From NCBI GenBank assembly GCA_038496675.1, contig CM076651.1, forward strand, positions 14,646,322 to 14,710,321: a stretch of DNA of 64,000 nt. The letters run 5' to 3'. Of the stretch, positions 49,010-62,469 are shown piece after piece; within the stretch, counting starts at the first letter, position 1; every line of letters begins with the position of its first letter. The notes beneath the pieces were generated by a model. The model was given only the letters and a program-made list of their open reading frames with translations, did not search any database and was not told where the DNA came from. Position numbers and translations under genes: made by a program. This DNA is from Rachycentron canadum (taxonomy: Eukaryota > Chordata > Actinopteri > Carangiformes > Rachycentridae).

Positions 49010-49160
49010 TATATATAAGTTTATTTATGTTACACAGTGTCACCCAGACACAAGGGGTTTCAAAGGGCTTTACTGAGGCATAGAAATAGCTACATAAAAA
49101 ATTAAGAGGACATTAAAAAATCATTTTATAATTGATAAACCAAGGTTATTCAATGTGCTT
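49010..49160 (-). repeat. Degenerate LINE/SINE 3' tail, antisense
   Basis: TTTATTTATGTTACACAGTG, then AAGGGGTTTCAAAGGGCTTT and AATGTGCTTTACAGAGGTAT, resemble the reverse complement of the common fish 'CTTTGAG...CTATATAAATAAA' LINE tail, perhaps two overlapping decayed copies. Confidence 0.35.
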
Positions 49161-49684
49161 TACAGAGGTATAGATGAAATGAAAAACATAGAAAGTATAA
49201 GTGCTCAAGTATAAATACAAATGGGAGGCAGGCCACCTGTACATCTTCAGCTGGGTCTTTCCTGTCAGTGCTGTTTGGTAGCATCCTTTACTACATTTCA
49301 ATTGAAAAACATCAGACCAACTTGAATATAATACGTTGTTCAGTTCACAAACCTTTGAACCTGTAAAAAGTCGAATTGGCCTCTTGAATCAACACTTTTA
49401 TAAACTTGTATAACTTTTATAAGCCACCTAAATCTGTTTTTTTCTTCCTTATTATTCCTGGCTGCCATTCATTTATTGAGCGTGTCCACCAGCAGAAGGC
49501 AGGAGAAATACAAGTCAGCAGCCTGTGGTGGTTCAACAGCGACTCTTTGATTCAGGTGATCCAGATTGAAAAACAGGCTCCAGAGCCAATCACCGCCCAG
49601 TATTTGTGAACCCGCCTCCAGCACCTGAGGGCGCAGGTCCGTCCTCCTCCCTCCCCATCACTTCAACACTGACAGGAGGCGACG

Positions 49685-52600
49685 ATGCAGCGAGGCCTGA
49701 GACACCCGAGCTACTTTTTACTGTGGCTGCTTTTTGCACAAACCTCTGCAGATTTGCCCATGTGCAAAGAGGTGAGGATAGTCATGTTTTGTCTTTCTTA
49801 GACTTCTGAAATTACATTTTCTTTTCTTTTTTTTTATCGTGTACATATTAAAGTTTCATCAGGTAAAAGTTTGGATCAGTCCTATCAATATTAGAAGACT
49901 TGTGTTTGAAAGTATTCCTAGAGAAGTTAGTTTAAATACCAATAAAGAAAAATGTGCGTTTTCTGGTGGGAGTTATGAATAGACACATCCCAATTGTTTT
50001 TTTGGTTTTTTTTTTAAAGCAGGACTAGAGAAATAGTTTGGCATCCTTAACATATGTGTGTGGGAAATTATCATGTGTTTACAATGCAAGTGATTGAATT
50101 ACATTAGTTATTGACTTGAGCTCGCTAGTTATTGTCAGACACTTGTTTTACTACATCTTCCATATGCTACATAAAGTCTGCTGTGCTCTCGTCCCCCTTG
50201 TCTATCTGTTTCAAGTTTGCATAATAACAGTGCTGCTTCATAATACATTTCTTATTTTTTATCAGTTTACGTTGAACATCTATTGCCCTTTATCTAAAGT
50301 TTTGTGGTAGATTTATGCAAGGAGGCCTGCTAGGAGCTACTTTTTCCAGGTGAGTTTGTTTCCATGTCAGTCCTTTGACCATGAGGCTCAGTGGTCATGA
50401 TGTCCCGTTGCCTTGGTTTCCTCATGTTTGTTTAAAGGAGGCGATTAAGCTGCAGCACATCCTCAGTTTTGTGCATTTTTAGTCCTCCCACCCAGACCCA
50501 TGTTCATCTGATACCCCAGCCACAGCTAATATATCAGCTCTAATTGAAAACACAGGCTCAGAGAAGTGCTGCTGCTGCTGCTGTGTTTCTGTTAACTATT
50601 AATCCCACCAGGCTGTGTGTGGTCTTGGATTAATGCTGAGTGACCTTCCTAGGAACATTACAGCCTGTTGTTGACCAATGACCAAATGTTAAGATTACAC
50701 AGTGTGTCTGCTCTATATTCATGACTTGTTTCATAAGGTGTCAAATCAACAAGATAAGACTTTAACGTTATGTCACATCCCAAATAACATCGTTAGGGGT
50801 GGGACAGTGTTTGTCTGTCACCTGCTGTAAGTATCTCCAAAAGGCGTCAAAACATGACAAACACAGAAAAAGCTTTGCACTCAAGCTCCTGCTGTCTCTA
50901 AAGTGACTCTGAAATTAAATGTTTACAAAAGGATTGGATGAATCACCATTTCTCACCCTAAGCCAAGTAAATAAGGCCTGAAGGTGCTGGAGTTGCAGCA
51001 CATCCTTGACGGTTGAGACGGCCTCCTGGGCAAATATTAGCCTCGACTCCTGTTTGTAAAAGAGGCTGGCCTGGTTTTTGAAATAAAAAAAAAGAATCTG
51101 GAGGTATAAAACAATCTAATAACCTATTTTCACACACATGTTGCTCTGTAGCCTTTATTTCTTTATGGTGTTGCAACAATTAGTCAACTAATCTGCAACA
51201 ATTTGTCAGTGATCAGAAAATTAATCTGCAACAATTTTGATGTTCAGTTTTATGGTTTCAGTTCTCAAATGTGAGGATTTGTTGCCTTTTCTCTTCTTCG
51301 TGCTTGACAGTAAACTGAACATTGTTGGGTTTTGGACAGTTGGTTGGACAAAACAAGTCATTTGAAGACTACATTTTTATCCATGGGAATTTTTTAATAT
51401 TGTGCATTTAGTGCTTTTGTGTGAGAATGTCACATGTGTGTTATGTCCCCGCAGTCAGATTATCACTTTGAGTACACAGAGTGTGACGTACTTGGGTCTC
51501 GATGGAGAGTGGCGGTGCCCAACAAACCTGACACTTGCACAGGTCTACCAGATCCAGTCAAAGGCACTCAGTGCAGTGAGTTTCCTACTTTTACACATAT
51601 TACAGCTTTACTGTGAAAGTAATGAACTGTATCTGTTCATTGTTACATCTCCATGAAGACTCTCCTTTCTGTTTTTGGCCTTTCTTTCTGTTCTTCCTTC
51701 TATAGCCTTCTCCTGCAGTGAAGGGGAGTTCCTCGCCATGCAGTCGCAGGAGTGTCAGAAATGTGCTGCAGGTACCTACTCCCTGGGCACTGGTGTAGCC
51801 TTTGATGAATGGGACAGTCTACCAACCAGTTTTATCACTCATGGGATAACAACAAATGGCGGGGATGCCCATACAGACTGCTCCAAGTTAGTATACACTG
51901 CACCTCATGTGTTTTATTTTTTAAAAGTCTTGATTGCTTGTTTTTTTTCTTTGCTTAATTGATTGAACTCCTTGGTATTTCTTGGTTTCATCATTATCAT
52001 CAAACTGTTTCTGCTGCGGATATTTTTCTAGCTCAACCTGGACACCGACAGGCGATTACATAGCCTCAAACACAGATGAATGCACTGCAGTATTGTCCTA
52101 TGCCGTGAGCCTGAAGAAACCTGGAACTGTGTCCTTTGACTATTTCTATCCCGACAACAGTATCTACTTCGAGTTCTTTGTAAGTGTTTTAAAACAACTG
52201 TTGTTGTTGAGACAGAGAGCTGTTTTTAGAGGGAATGTTTTCTGACTTTTCTCTCTTATCTTGTAGGTTCAGAATGACCAGTGTCAGTCTACAGAGTCTG
52301 AAAGCCGATGGATGAAGATCTCAGAGAACAGCTGGAGTAAATACATGGTTTGTCTGAGTGTAGCTTGTGCACTAGGTCACATCTACTGACATCAACATTA
52401 AGTCTCAGCTCCTCTCTGTCTCTTCTGTTTCACTTTCATTTTTCAAACTGACTCTGTGCAGGTTGAGCTGAACAAAGGCAATAATGTGTTATATTGGAGA
52501 ACCACTGCGTACACTCTGCAGGGCAGTGCTGTCAAACCTGTGCTGTTAAGAAACATTGCCATCTCAGGTAGAAAACCCGTTCATTCATTCCCCGTCTTAA

Positions 52601-55600
52601 TGATTAATGGTTAATGATTAAAAGGTGAGGGGTGTTTTTTCCTCAAGGGGTGGCCTACACATCAGAGTGTTTCCATTGTAAACCTGGCACCTACAGTGCA
52701 AAACCAGGATCTGCCCGCTGTGCCCCCTGCCCTGCTGATACTTACTCCACTAAGGGTGCCACTGTTTGCCATCAGTGTGAAGAGGACAAATATGCAGGTA
52801 TTCATGTTTGCATTTCTAATGCTGTAGCCACAAAGAGAGTCACATCACTTACCTGCATGTTCTTTAACACCAACCTAATTTTAGTAGATATGGCTGAACT
52901 TACAACTGCTATGTATTTGCATGTTACCACACATATGTGAAGTAATCTGCATGCAAATACTACATTTACTGCTAAAGAGGTTACAGAGTTATGTTCTTAT
53001 CACTGATCTTAATATTAGCTCCGTGTTTGCCCTTGTCCCCACTGGCTGTTTCACCTAGCTTTGTTTTTCCATTTTTTTCAGAGGCTGGTTCAGGGAGCTG
53101 CAAAGCAAGACCTGCATGTACAAACAGTGACTACTTCTATACTCATACTCCCTGTGACTCTGAGGGAAAGGTAATGTAGACAAAAAGACATGACACATGG
53201 AGACAGTATTCATGCATATTCAGACAAAGTGAACAGAGGGAGAGACTTCATTTTCACAGTCCTCCTGCTAGCCTCAACCATCTGTTGTCACTATTGACTT
53301 CCCTTAGATATAAATCATCTGGGGTGGTTGTGTTTGTCACACAGCCTCTGGTGGCTTCTTACATTTATTCATGTCTGGCATGTTTTGTGTCTCAGACTCA
53401 GCTCATGTACAAGTGGATTGAACCTAAGATCTGTAATGAGACCATTGAAGGAGCAGTGAATCTTCCTGCGTCAGGGGAGAAGCAAACCTGTCCACCATGT
53501 AACCCAGGTTTCTTTGTTACCAACTCCTCCACCTGCGAACCCTGCACCAACGGTTTCTACTCAAATGGAACAGGTGCAGAATCAGTTCACTGCTTATAAT
53601 TCATTTGTTAAATTTGCAGTGACAACTGTGCATGTGTTGATTATTTGATGCCAAATAACAATCAATATGATTTTATTAAAAGATAATTTGCAAGTTTGTG
53701 GTCAAACAAACTAAAATGAAACTAAAATGAAATTGATCAGACGTCTTGACTTCAGAAACAAATTACAGAAAACATATGTTGACTAATTAGAGTTGAGGAA
53801 TCAACAAAGCTTTGTAAGTTCAGTTAAATCAGGAGAGACTTAATTCTGAATTAACAAATAAACATTGTTGAGTAACATTATCATGTGCAAAACAAGAGAG
53901 GAAAAGTGAAAGATGTCAGCCTTTGGCGATTAGACCCCATCGTGATGCCATTATATGTGAAAAGGGGGGAGGCCGTTCGAAGTTTAGGAAACCCACCAGG
54001 GTTTAGAAACTGGTAGTGATGGTGATGATGGGAACAAGAGTCTCCTATCTGTGGTCAAATAGATGATGAAATAATGTGAAGTGTGCATTTGCTTTGGTGA
54101 ACGATGCATTTAATGGATCTGTTGTTGAGGTCAGAGAGGCCAAGTTGTTGATGGTGTTGGGGGCAATGCATCTCATACTGTCAGTTTGATTTTGCTGGAG
54201 ATGGTTCATGTGGAAGCAAGACTAAGAATAAAATGAATTATGCTTTGGTGCAAATTCTACATAGTAGTATTAGTATATTAAAGTAAAAACAACAAGTAAA
54301 AGGTCAGTTTTATTTGTATAGCCCAGAAATCAAATTTACCTCAAGGGGCTTAACAATCTATACAGCAGGACAAATTCTACTATTTGTCTATATTTTTTTA
54401 TTGACATTGAGTTCAGGGTTCAAACTTAGTTTAAAGTCTAACCATGGTGCCATATAACCCCTGTTATATGGCACTCCTGTTCTGGAGTGCATATACACCT
54501 GGATGATACTCAAACCTATATGTTTATACTGATATGAACGACACATTATTTACTTACAGCCTGTGCTAAGTGCCCTGTTGGCACAGAGCCCGTGGTGGGA
54601 TTTGAGTACAAATGGTGGAACACCATGCCAAGCAACATGAAGAGCTCCATCTTCACTCGAGAGTTCAGCCACTCTGACCACAGCACAGGTAAGAGACTTA
54701 ACAGTAGGCCACGCAGCATAGGAGAGCCATCATATAATAACCTCATAATGACCTCAGAATTTCTTACAGTAATAGTAACCACAAATTTGTGCTTTATCAT
54801 GATTTAAATTTTGTTTGTGTTTTTGTGCACTTTTAGTTGAACAGCATAGGAGTGTGTTACTTTTTTTTAAAATTTATAACCACAGCATGGGAAGTGGCTG
54901 GAGAGTATGTTTACACCACCCCTGGGGATCAGGATACAGACTATCTGATGCTCATGCTCAATGTCCCTGGATACAGGTGAACTTTTTTACATATAAAACT
55001 CCATATACAGTATGTATGTAGTGTAGGAAAAGTCGGATGAAATGTCATGTGTCTCCACAGGCTGCCTCAGTCAGTGGTCAAAGACAGTGAAAGGACTGAG
55101 CTATCTCGCATCACCTTTGTCTTTGAGACCTCGTGTACAGCTGACTGCAAATTGTACTTCCTAGCTGTGAGTGAAAATGTTGCATTTTGTCACATGTATG
55201 CTTCAGGTGATGATAAAGAAGTTTGGATATATGGAGTATGGATATATACAAGGTGAATGTGTTTTTCTGCAGGGTTATAATCAGTGGAATAATGATGTGG
55301 TGGAGCAGTGGAAAGGAAGCAACACGAAACAGTCGTACTCCTATCTGATCCATAGCAACAGCACCGTCAGCTTCACCTGGACATTTCAACGTACAGAGGC
55401 ATTAAACATGGTGAGACGCAACAGCACATCCCAAATATCAGTGCTGAGCTCCCCAATAGTTTTATTCCCTCAGAATCTATAGTATCAATTCATTTATACA
55501 GTGCACGAGGATCTGCAAGAGAGCAAGAAACACCAAATATAGAGATAAATGCTGTAAATATATTCACAAAGAATGACTGTAAATGTTTTGAATGATCGTT

Positions 55601-55724
55601 GTGTCTTCTGGCTGTTTTGTGGAGTGATTTTGCACTGACAGACAATGGGTTTGTCCCCCAGATACTGCACTTAACTCTAGAGGGCAGTCTGGAGCTGAGA
55701 TTTAAAAATATAAATAAATAAAAA

Positions 55725-55793
<69 letters not shown>

Positions 55794-58700
55794 GTATAAA
55801 ATATACTCTGTTGGAAGAAGTACAAATCTAAAGGTATTAGCATCAAAATATACTTCAAGTGTGTGTAAGAATCACTTTAATGATGCAGCTGCTAGAGATG
55901 TAGATAATTTTAATCACGTTATGCTTGTTAGCTTCTCCCCAGGAATCATTCAAGTCTTTACCTAAAATAATACATCATATTTATGTGCTGATTATATTTT
56001 GTATTTCTAACCTAGACCTGCAAAGTAACTTGTTACTAAAGTAAACAAATGTGATGATATTAGTATAATAATATATAATATCTAAATAATAATATTTATA
56101 TAATCAATTAATAAGAAGTATAATCTTTAGAATATTTAACATTATAGTAAAGTGGATATAGCAGAAAATAGAAAAAAAAGTAACAAGTCTCAAAATTGTC
56201 ATGCACCTTGCTGCATGTCTCTCTTTCTCTCTCTCTCTCTCTGCCACTGTGACTATAATAAAGGAAAACTTAACTTAATAAAATATACTTATTCCTGAAA
56301 ATATATTCTTTTAGGCTTTCTATCTGTTCCTCCAAACAGAGCCAGCGACCACCCTCTGTGTTCAGTGTCTCAGCTGGTGAATGATACCTAATGTTTCTGT
56401 TCTCTCAGGAGAGGAAATACAGCCGTGACTTTGCAAAAATCTACGCCATCCACATCACCAACGTGGCTGGAGGTGTAGCCTCGCAGTGTCGACGCTGTGC
56501 CATGAGCTCTGCTAAGACCGGCTCTGCCTGCGTTCCCTGTCCACTGGGACACTTCATGGTCAATGGTACAGGGGTGTGTAAGAGATGCTCACCAAACACT
56601 TTCATCAGGGCAGAGCAGGCTGTCGGAGAGGCAGCCTGTATTCAGTGTGGTGCAAACACACAGACAAACAAGGTAAGGAGAATGAAATCCTGTCGACTGA
56701 AAAACTTTAATCAGTACATAAATGCATTCAGATCGAGATCATGAGAGGTCATGTCCTCTGGGTTGTTTCTGGGAATATGACCTGATTCATTAACATAAAA
56801 ATAAATTAATAATGAATTTCTAATGAATTAATCATTTATTGAATTAAACACCATCTAGCAAAGTTTAGCATGGGTGGCAGTGGTTAGCACTGTGGCCTCA
56901 CAGCAAGAGGATTCTGGGTTCAAACCCAGAGTTAATTGTTCTCCCTGTGCCTGCGTGGGTTCCCTCTGGGTACTCCAGCTTCCTCCCGCAGTCCAAACAC
57001 ATAGGTTAATTGTGGTGACTCTACAATTTGCCTGTAAGCCTGGTTGTGAGTGAATGCTTGTTTTTTGTCGGGCCTGTGACAGACTGGGCCAACCTGTCCA
57101 GGGTGTACCCCGCCATCTCCCAATGTCAGCTGTGATTGGCTCCCTGGCCCCCACCCCATCCCCAATGAACGGGTGGATGAATGAGTTAGCATTTGTTTCC
57201 TTTGCAATGTGCAAAAAGCTCATTATTTCTAAAATCATGGCAATTTCCATGTATATATCTGTGTCTGTATCTGTATTTGTATCTGTAGGTATACCTCAAA
57301 TTTAAGTATTAAGTCCTTGTGTGCCTTGCCTCTCTTATATGAAAAACTCACAGATGCATGACCTTTGTTATTTTCTTTTATTATGAGAATCAATTCTAAA
57401 AGTGTGAAGCTTTGTCCATGTTTGATTTTGCATTGTTTTCAGGAACCAATTCACCAAAATAATGTTGACTAAAGTATATGCCTTTTAAAATAGGATTTTA
57501 TTTTGACCCCCTGACTTCATCCTGCAGGCTTTCTCAGCTTGTCTCAGCGACTGTACGATGGATGTGCAGACAAGAGGAGGAGCACTGCTGCACTATGACT
57601 TCTCTCCTCTGGCCAACCTCACCAGCTTCCACAGCAGACCTCGCTTCACCAACAAAGGCCTGAGATATTTCCATCATTTCAATGTGGGTCTGTGTGGGAA
57701 AGAGGTGAGAACTTTGTTATCCTGATGTTTTTCTTTTCTTTTTGTAAAATTTAGCTTGACATGCATTTTAACCTGCTGTGTTCCTCTTACAGGGCCGTGT
57801 GCCAGCCACCTGTGTGGACAACGTAACAGAGAGTGGGAGAGAGGTCAAAGGTTATGTCTGCCAGTCCACTGTGGTTCCCTCTGAAATCAGGAGTCAGAGT
57901 GTGGTGTCCTCCCAGCCTTTCCTTATTGGTGACTCACTTATTGGTATGGACTGAATTCTTCAGCCAACTATTACTGTGAATAAGAGCATATGTCTGTAAG
58001 ATTTTTTCATCACTCAATTTAGTCATTTGCTGAAAAATGTGTTAAAATTTTCCAAAAATTAATTCGCACACACGGGTGACATCTTCTTTTTTCAGTCTAC
58101 ATACATTAGTGGTGTGGCACATCAGGTTTTTCCATGTTCCTATTTCTCAGTGTCACTATGTGCTCAGGGAAGCAGCAATTTTATCACATTTTCTTGCTTA
58201 AACTTTTTGTAAATATTATCTAAGGATCCTTTCCTCTGAACTTTTCAATCTGATTGTTGCTTATTTAGACATGAGCTACTTTAGCAACCACTATTTATCA
58301 TAGATTATTCAGTGTGCTGTATGTAATGGATGCCTAATTGTGACTGAATTCTGCATTATTTAATTAAAATGTCTTTGTCATTGATTTACAACCTGATGGA
58401 GGGTTTAAGACCAGAAAGTGTCTAAATCTAAGGGGTTATAATATTATTAGTACGAAAAACTTCTGCTAAATTATGCTTTTCTCTAATATTCCCTCCCTCT
58501 GGTGTTCTACTGTAATGAGGCCTCAGAATAGACATTACCTTGTAGGGTTGAGAAATAGAAATAGAGTTTGGGGTCCCAGCATGCATTTCATTTATCACCT
58601 GACAAAAGTATATTTCATGTTGTCATCCTGAAGGTGTGACCACTGACACAATGCTGGCTGGTATCTCTTCTCCAAATTGGTTGTTCCCTCCTGCGTCTGG

Positions 58701-60252
58701 CCTGCCAGATGTCATATTCTATTACAAGTAAATAAGATCACATTTTTATTATTTTCTTAGTTAGTAGTACATTTTTTAAACTGGAAGTTTATTCATTTGA
58801 AATGTAATAGAGACTCAAAAATCAATCACATATATATCACATGGTGGAAGGTAAGCGCTTCATGTTTGTGATGTTTCCAGGTCCAGTGAGAAGACTCAAG
58901 CGTGTACACAAGGCAGGTCAGCCACCATCAGACTGAGATGTAATCCCACAGTGACTGCTCACGACCACATCATACTGCCAAGGTATCTTACAGAGCTCAG
59001 CCAAGCTCAGCTTCTCACCTGACGAGCATTGTCCATTTGTTTGTTTTGACACGTTGTATTTTAACAGCCATTTTTGGCATGAACAGGTCACACATTGAGC
59101 TCTCTGAAACTGAACTGTGGACTAGGTGGCTGCTCGGAGATCATTTTGTGTCATGTTAAAAGCTCTTACCTTGTTTTCCTCCATAGTAACTGTTCAGAGG
59201 GGACGTGTGACGGTTGTACCTTCCACTTTTTGTGGCAGAGCCAGCATGCATGTCCACTCTGCACCAAAAACCACTACAGAGAGATTGTCAGCGCTTGTAT
59301 CCAGGGAATACAGGTAGAGCAGCACGGACATGGACACACTGACAAAAACCACTTCACCCCCTCAAGCCCACAAATCCATCACAGATCAACCATAAAACTA
59401 AATCAATAAAACACTTAATTATACTGAATTTTATTTGAATTTTCCTTTTCCTTTTCATGTGATCATTTAGCCATGGAAATGTGGCAACTTGCATTTTACA
59501 TAAAGTACTGTACTGATACACTGAAGCACTGACACAAACAGATATTCATCTAAGGTTTATGGGGGCAATTAAAGGAATAGTTCAACATTTTTGTTTCAGA
59601 GAACCACATATGTGTGGCAGCAGCCATTGCAGTGTTACAGAGGAGAATCCCTACCAGTGCAAAAAGTCAGTGCTTGTGTGACTCTGGATTTCTGGCTCAA
59701 ATTTGGTGTTTCCACGGGAACGATTGCGGCTGTGCTACTCATCAGTATTAGCTGCTATTTCTGGAAGAAGACACGCAAGTAAGACTGCTGAGCTTCACAC
59801 TGTCTTTGGTATTTGTTGAAGCACTGATATGTCATAGTGAAACATAAATAATTAATGGCATGGAAACATTTTTGAATTTTTTATTTTTTTTTTATTCTTG
59901 TCACTCTCCACCTGCAGGTTGCAGTATAAATACTCTAAGCTTATGATGAGCTCTGGGGGTAAAGAGTGTGAACTGCCCACTGCAGACAGCTGTGCAATAA
60001 TGGAGGGAGAGGACGCAGAGGACGAGCTCATGGACCTCACCAAGAAATCATTCTTCACCAAAATTAAGTCCTTCTCACGGGAGGTCAGTAACCACTCCAC
60101 CCACACACACTCTTACAGTGTAAGGCCACTTTTCATGCTTCAAGTTATCATCAATGTGTTTCCAGAGGACTTCAGATGGATTTGATTCGGTTCCACTGAA
60201 GTCATCATCTTCACTCTACCATCGAGAGGAGGAGGACTCCGATGATGCTTAA
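49685..60252 (+). CDS. elapor1: Endosome/lysosome-associated apoptosis and autophagy regulator 1 (KIAA1324/EIG121), 22 coding exons
   Basis: Type I membrane protein of the endolysosomal/trans-Golgi system, implicated in autophagy and secretory-granule maturation. Coding exons: 49685-49771, 51455-51575, 51706-51886, 52032-52179, 52267-52347, 52462-52567, 52648-52797, 53082-53170, 53396-53573, 54560-54688, 54886-54976, 55061-55166, 55273-55410, 56409-56672, 57528-57704, 57793-57943, 58634-58727, 58881-58982, 59187-59313, 59600-59778, 59918-60083 and 60166-60252. They give 983 residues (human 1013, 22 exons). A signal peptide spans about 1-23. Cys-rich TNFR/GCC2-GCC3-like repeats follow (CFHCKPGTYSAKPGSARCAP; CPPCNPGFFV...). 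A mannose-6-phosphate-receptor-homology region lies before one membrane helix (about 875-895). The acidic cytoplasmic tail ends EEEDSDDA. Several NxS/T sites fit a glycosylated ectodomain. Pairing with cfap276 supports ELAPOR1 over ELAPOR2. Confidence 0.95.
49772..51454 (+). other. 1.7-kb first intron of elapor1
   Basis: AT-rich with no recognisable exon, RNA gene or confident repeat. Short open frames on both strands lack any domain. Confidence 0.5.
53574..54559 (+). other. elapor1 intron with an antisense LINE-tail fragment
   Basis: No coding sequence. At about 54302-54375 the phrases TTTTATTTGTATAGCCCAGA and ACCTCAAGGGGCTTAACAAT match the reverse complement of the common fish L2-type LINE 3' tail. 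Confidence 0.5.
55726..55789 (+). repeat. (CA)n dinucleotide microsatellite
   Basis: About 32 perfect CA units in an elapor1 intron; likely length-polymorphic. Confidence 0.95.
55812..56050 (+). mobile_element. hAT-like miniature element (copy 4)
   Basis: GTTGGAAGAAGTACAAATCT, then GTATTAGCATCAAAATATAC and GCAAAGTAACTTGTTACTAA, are landmarks of the same family as at 25330. Mutated copy, plus orientation, within an elapor1 intron. Confidence 0.55.
56871..57180 (+). mobile_element. tRNA-headed SINE-like element, copy 1
   Basis: The 5' part resembles a tRNA gene: an A-box-like GGTGGCAGTGGTTAGC and a B-box-like GGGTTCAAACCC about 40 bases later. A shared body follows (TTCTCCCTGTGCCTGCGTGG, CTTCCTCCCGCAGTCCAAAC, AATGTCAGCTGTGATTGGCT) and then a GGGTGGATGAATGA tail. 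It is in an elapor1 intron. A second copy at 60462 has the same order of blocks. The SINE label is inferred from the promoter-like boxes. Confidence 0.6.
57944..58633 (+). other. elapor1 intron, featureless
   Basis: A 690-base AT-rich intron between coding exons 16 and 17. Nothing recognisable. Confidence 0.5.
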
Positions 60253-60276
60253 ATCAGAGGATGAACATATCTTTCT

Positions 60277-60282
60277 AATAAA
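60277..60282 (+). terminator. Poly(A) signal of elapor1
   Basis: AATAAA only 25 bases after the stop codon, implying a very short 3' UTR if used; alternative signals could lie further downstream. Confidence 0.55.
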
Positions 60283-60461
60283 ATGTGTTGGATTTTAGAT
60301 AGTTTGACATCAGTGCAGCTTCAGATGTCTTATAAAACAGAGATGAGCTGTGAATGCATTTTATTTATTTAAAAAAAAAAATTAGGCTTACTGAGAGAGT
60401 TGTAGAATAATATAAGGAGTGACGGTATTATTTAGTATTATTTGTAGTACGTTAGATGCAC

Positions 60462-60779
60462 ATTGGTGCAGTGGTTAGCACTGTTGCCTCACAGCAAAAA
60501 GGTTCTGGGTTTGAACCCCGGGCCTGGAGCCTCTCTGTGTAGTTTGCACATTCTCCCTGTGCCTGTGTGGGTTCTCTACAGGTTTTCCAGCTTCCTCCCA
60601 CAGTCCAAAGTTAATTGCTGATCCTAAAGTGTCATATAGGTGTGAAGGTGAATGTTTGCTGGTCTCTATGTGTCAGCCCTGTGGTGGAATGGTGACCTGT
60701 CCAGGCTGTACCTTGCTCTCACCCAGTGTCAGCTGGGATTGGCTCTAGAAAGCCAAAGTGGTGTGGATAATGGATAATG
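60462..60779 (+). mobile_element. tRNA-headed SINE-like element, copy 2
   Basis: GGTGCAGTGGTTAGCACTGT and GGGTTTGAACCCC form A- and B-box-like elements, and the body repeats the blocks of the copy at 56871 (TTCTCCCTGTGCCTGTGTGG, CTTCCTCCCACAGTCCAAAG, GTGTCAGCTGGGATTGGCTC), ending in GGATAATGGATAATG. Same orientation as copy 1, 3.6 kb away. Confidence 0.6.
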
Positions 60780-61894
60780 TCATATGTTAGGTTTCCACAC
60801 CTAACACTGAAATACAAAGTCTTCATATTGGGGATATATAGCAGTTTCAAAGCCCATGGTGTATTTCAAAATTACCAAAACTGTGGAGAAAGTTACACTT
60901 TTTGTAGATGTGTGAGGCCACATTTTACATAACTGTTATTATGTATTTGATTTTTCTTTTTTTGTGTCTTTTTTTTGTCTTGTTTTACCTACCCAGCCAT
61001 CTAGTTTAGTCTTATGTTATTTGAATTATATTTGCTATGACAACTTTTTCTGCTGCAACTAAGATTTTGATATTTTTCAGTTTTATTGTGAAGTAAATAC
61101 ATATTCTACATCTCAAGGAATTAAGAATTATAATTATGTATCATATCACATTATTAATTCCATGAAATTCCAGTTTGATGATTCCCAGTGTAAGAATCAC
61201 ACTTTAGTGCCAAAAAGGCCAACTTCAGACAAATAAAAGTGCCTTCCTAAGAGTGAAGAAAAAGTCACATTTATGGTTTTACTCCTTCAGCAAAGTGTCA
61301 GAGTATTCTTTAAGAGCATATCCACAATGACCACATGATTAATTATATGTATAGAAATAGACCACACATCTGCCCCATTGTTCATTTTAAAAATCTTTAC
61401 ATGCTGTTGTCAGTGATGTTAAAAGTATATATGATTTTAATTTCAAGGTTGATTTTGGAATTTATATATGAAAAATACAACATCTTATAGTAACTCTATA
61501 AATTGGGATGAAATAACAGGAAATTGACTGAAAACAGAATAGAAATTCTGCTGCTGGTACATCGGAGAAAAAAGATACTATTAAAACTATTTACTCTATT
61601 AAAACTGATTTAGGTTTTGGGAGGATCTGCTTTTGTAATTTCCAGAATTTCTCATGCCTTTTAGAAAATGGTTCTGTGACTCTCAGATAACTTCTTCCTG
61701 ATGAATTTTATCATGTATTTTATACCCAATATATATTGTATATACTTTAATACAACTGCTATGTATTTGTTGTATTTTCAATTTTTTGTGTGCTTTTAGT
61801 TGAAAAAGATGCCAGTTTAATTAGAAAATAAATACAAACTGATTTTAAAACAAGAAGATATTGATAATTGAGATGGTCTGATCTGCTCAATTTG

Positions 61895-61945
61895 GAAAGA
61901 GCCTTGAGATTTCTGGCACTATATAAATAAAAATTTACCTGACTG
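61895..61945 (+). repeat. L2-type LINE 3' tail
   Basis: Carries the recurrent fish tail GCCTTGAGAT...GGCACTATATAAATAAA followed by TTTACCTGACTGAC. The LINE body is not recognisable upstream. Confidence 0.45.
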
Positions 61946-62469
61946 ACTATATTTGACTTTGAAAGACATTGGATATGCCAATAATATAATGATCACATTT
62001 TATTTGAGGAATTATTTTTATGCAGCACATTTATTTTAAATGCCACATCTTGGCAGATAAAGTACGATTACAAGCAGTTTTGAAAAGTAATAAAGAAATT
62101 TATTTTTCTGCTACTTTAGACTTCCACTTCAACACTAATGAGAATGAAATATTGTACTTTTCTATTTGCAGATGCCAATTACTTTTCAGATTAAGTTTTT
62201 TTTTTAGTTATAAAACATGATCATCTTATAAAATATGATGTATGTTTGTAGATAAACTACCCAGTATTTTATAAAATAATCTTATCCATCTACAACATTG
62301 ATAGTAGTAATAATCATCCAATCAAAGTAGACTTTGCTCATGGTAATTTTGCACACTGACACAGAATTCAGTCTTTGAATGCTTGACTTTTACCAAAATG
62401 TTTGTACAGTTTGCCTCTTGCTGGATAATGTGCAGTATAAACTTCATGAAGGTAGGGCCTATTGCAGGG

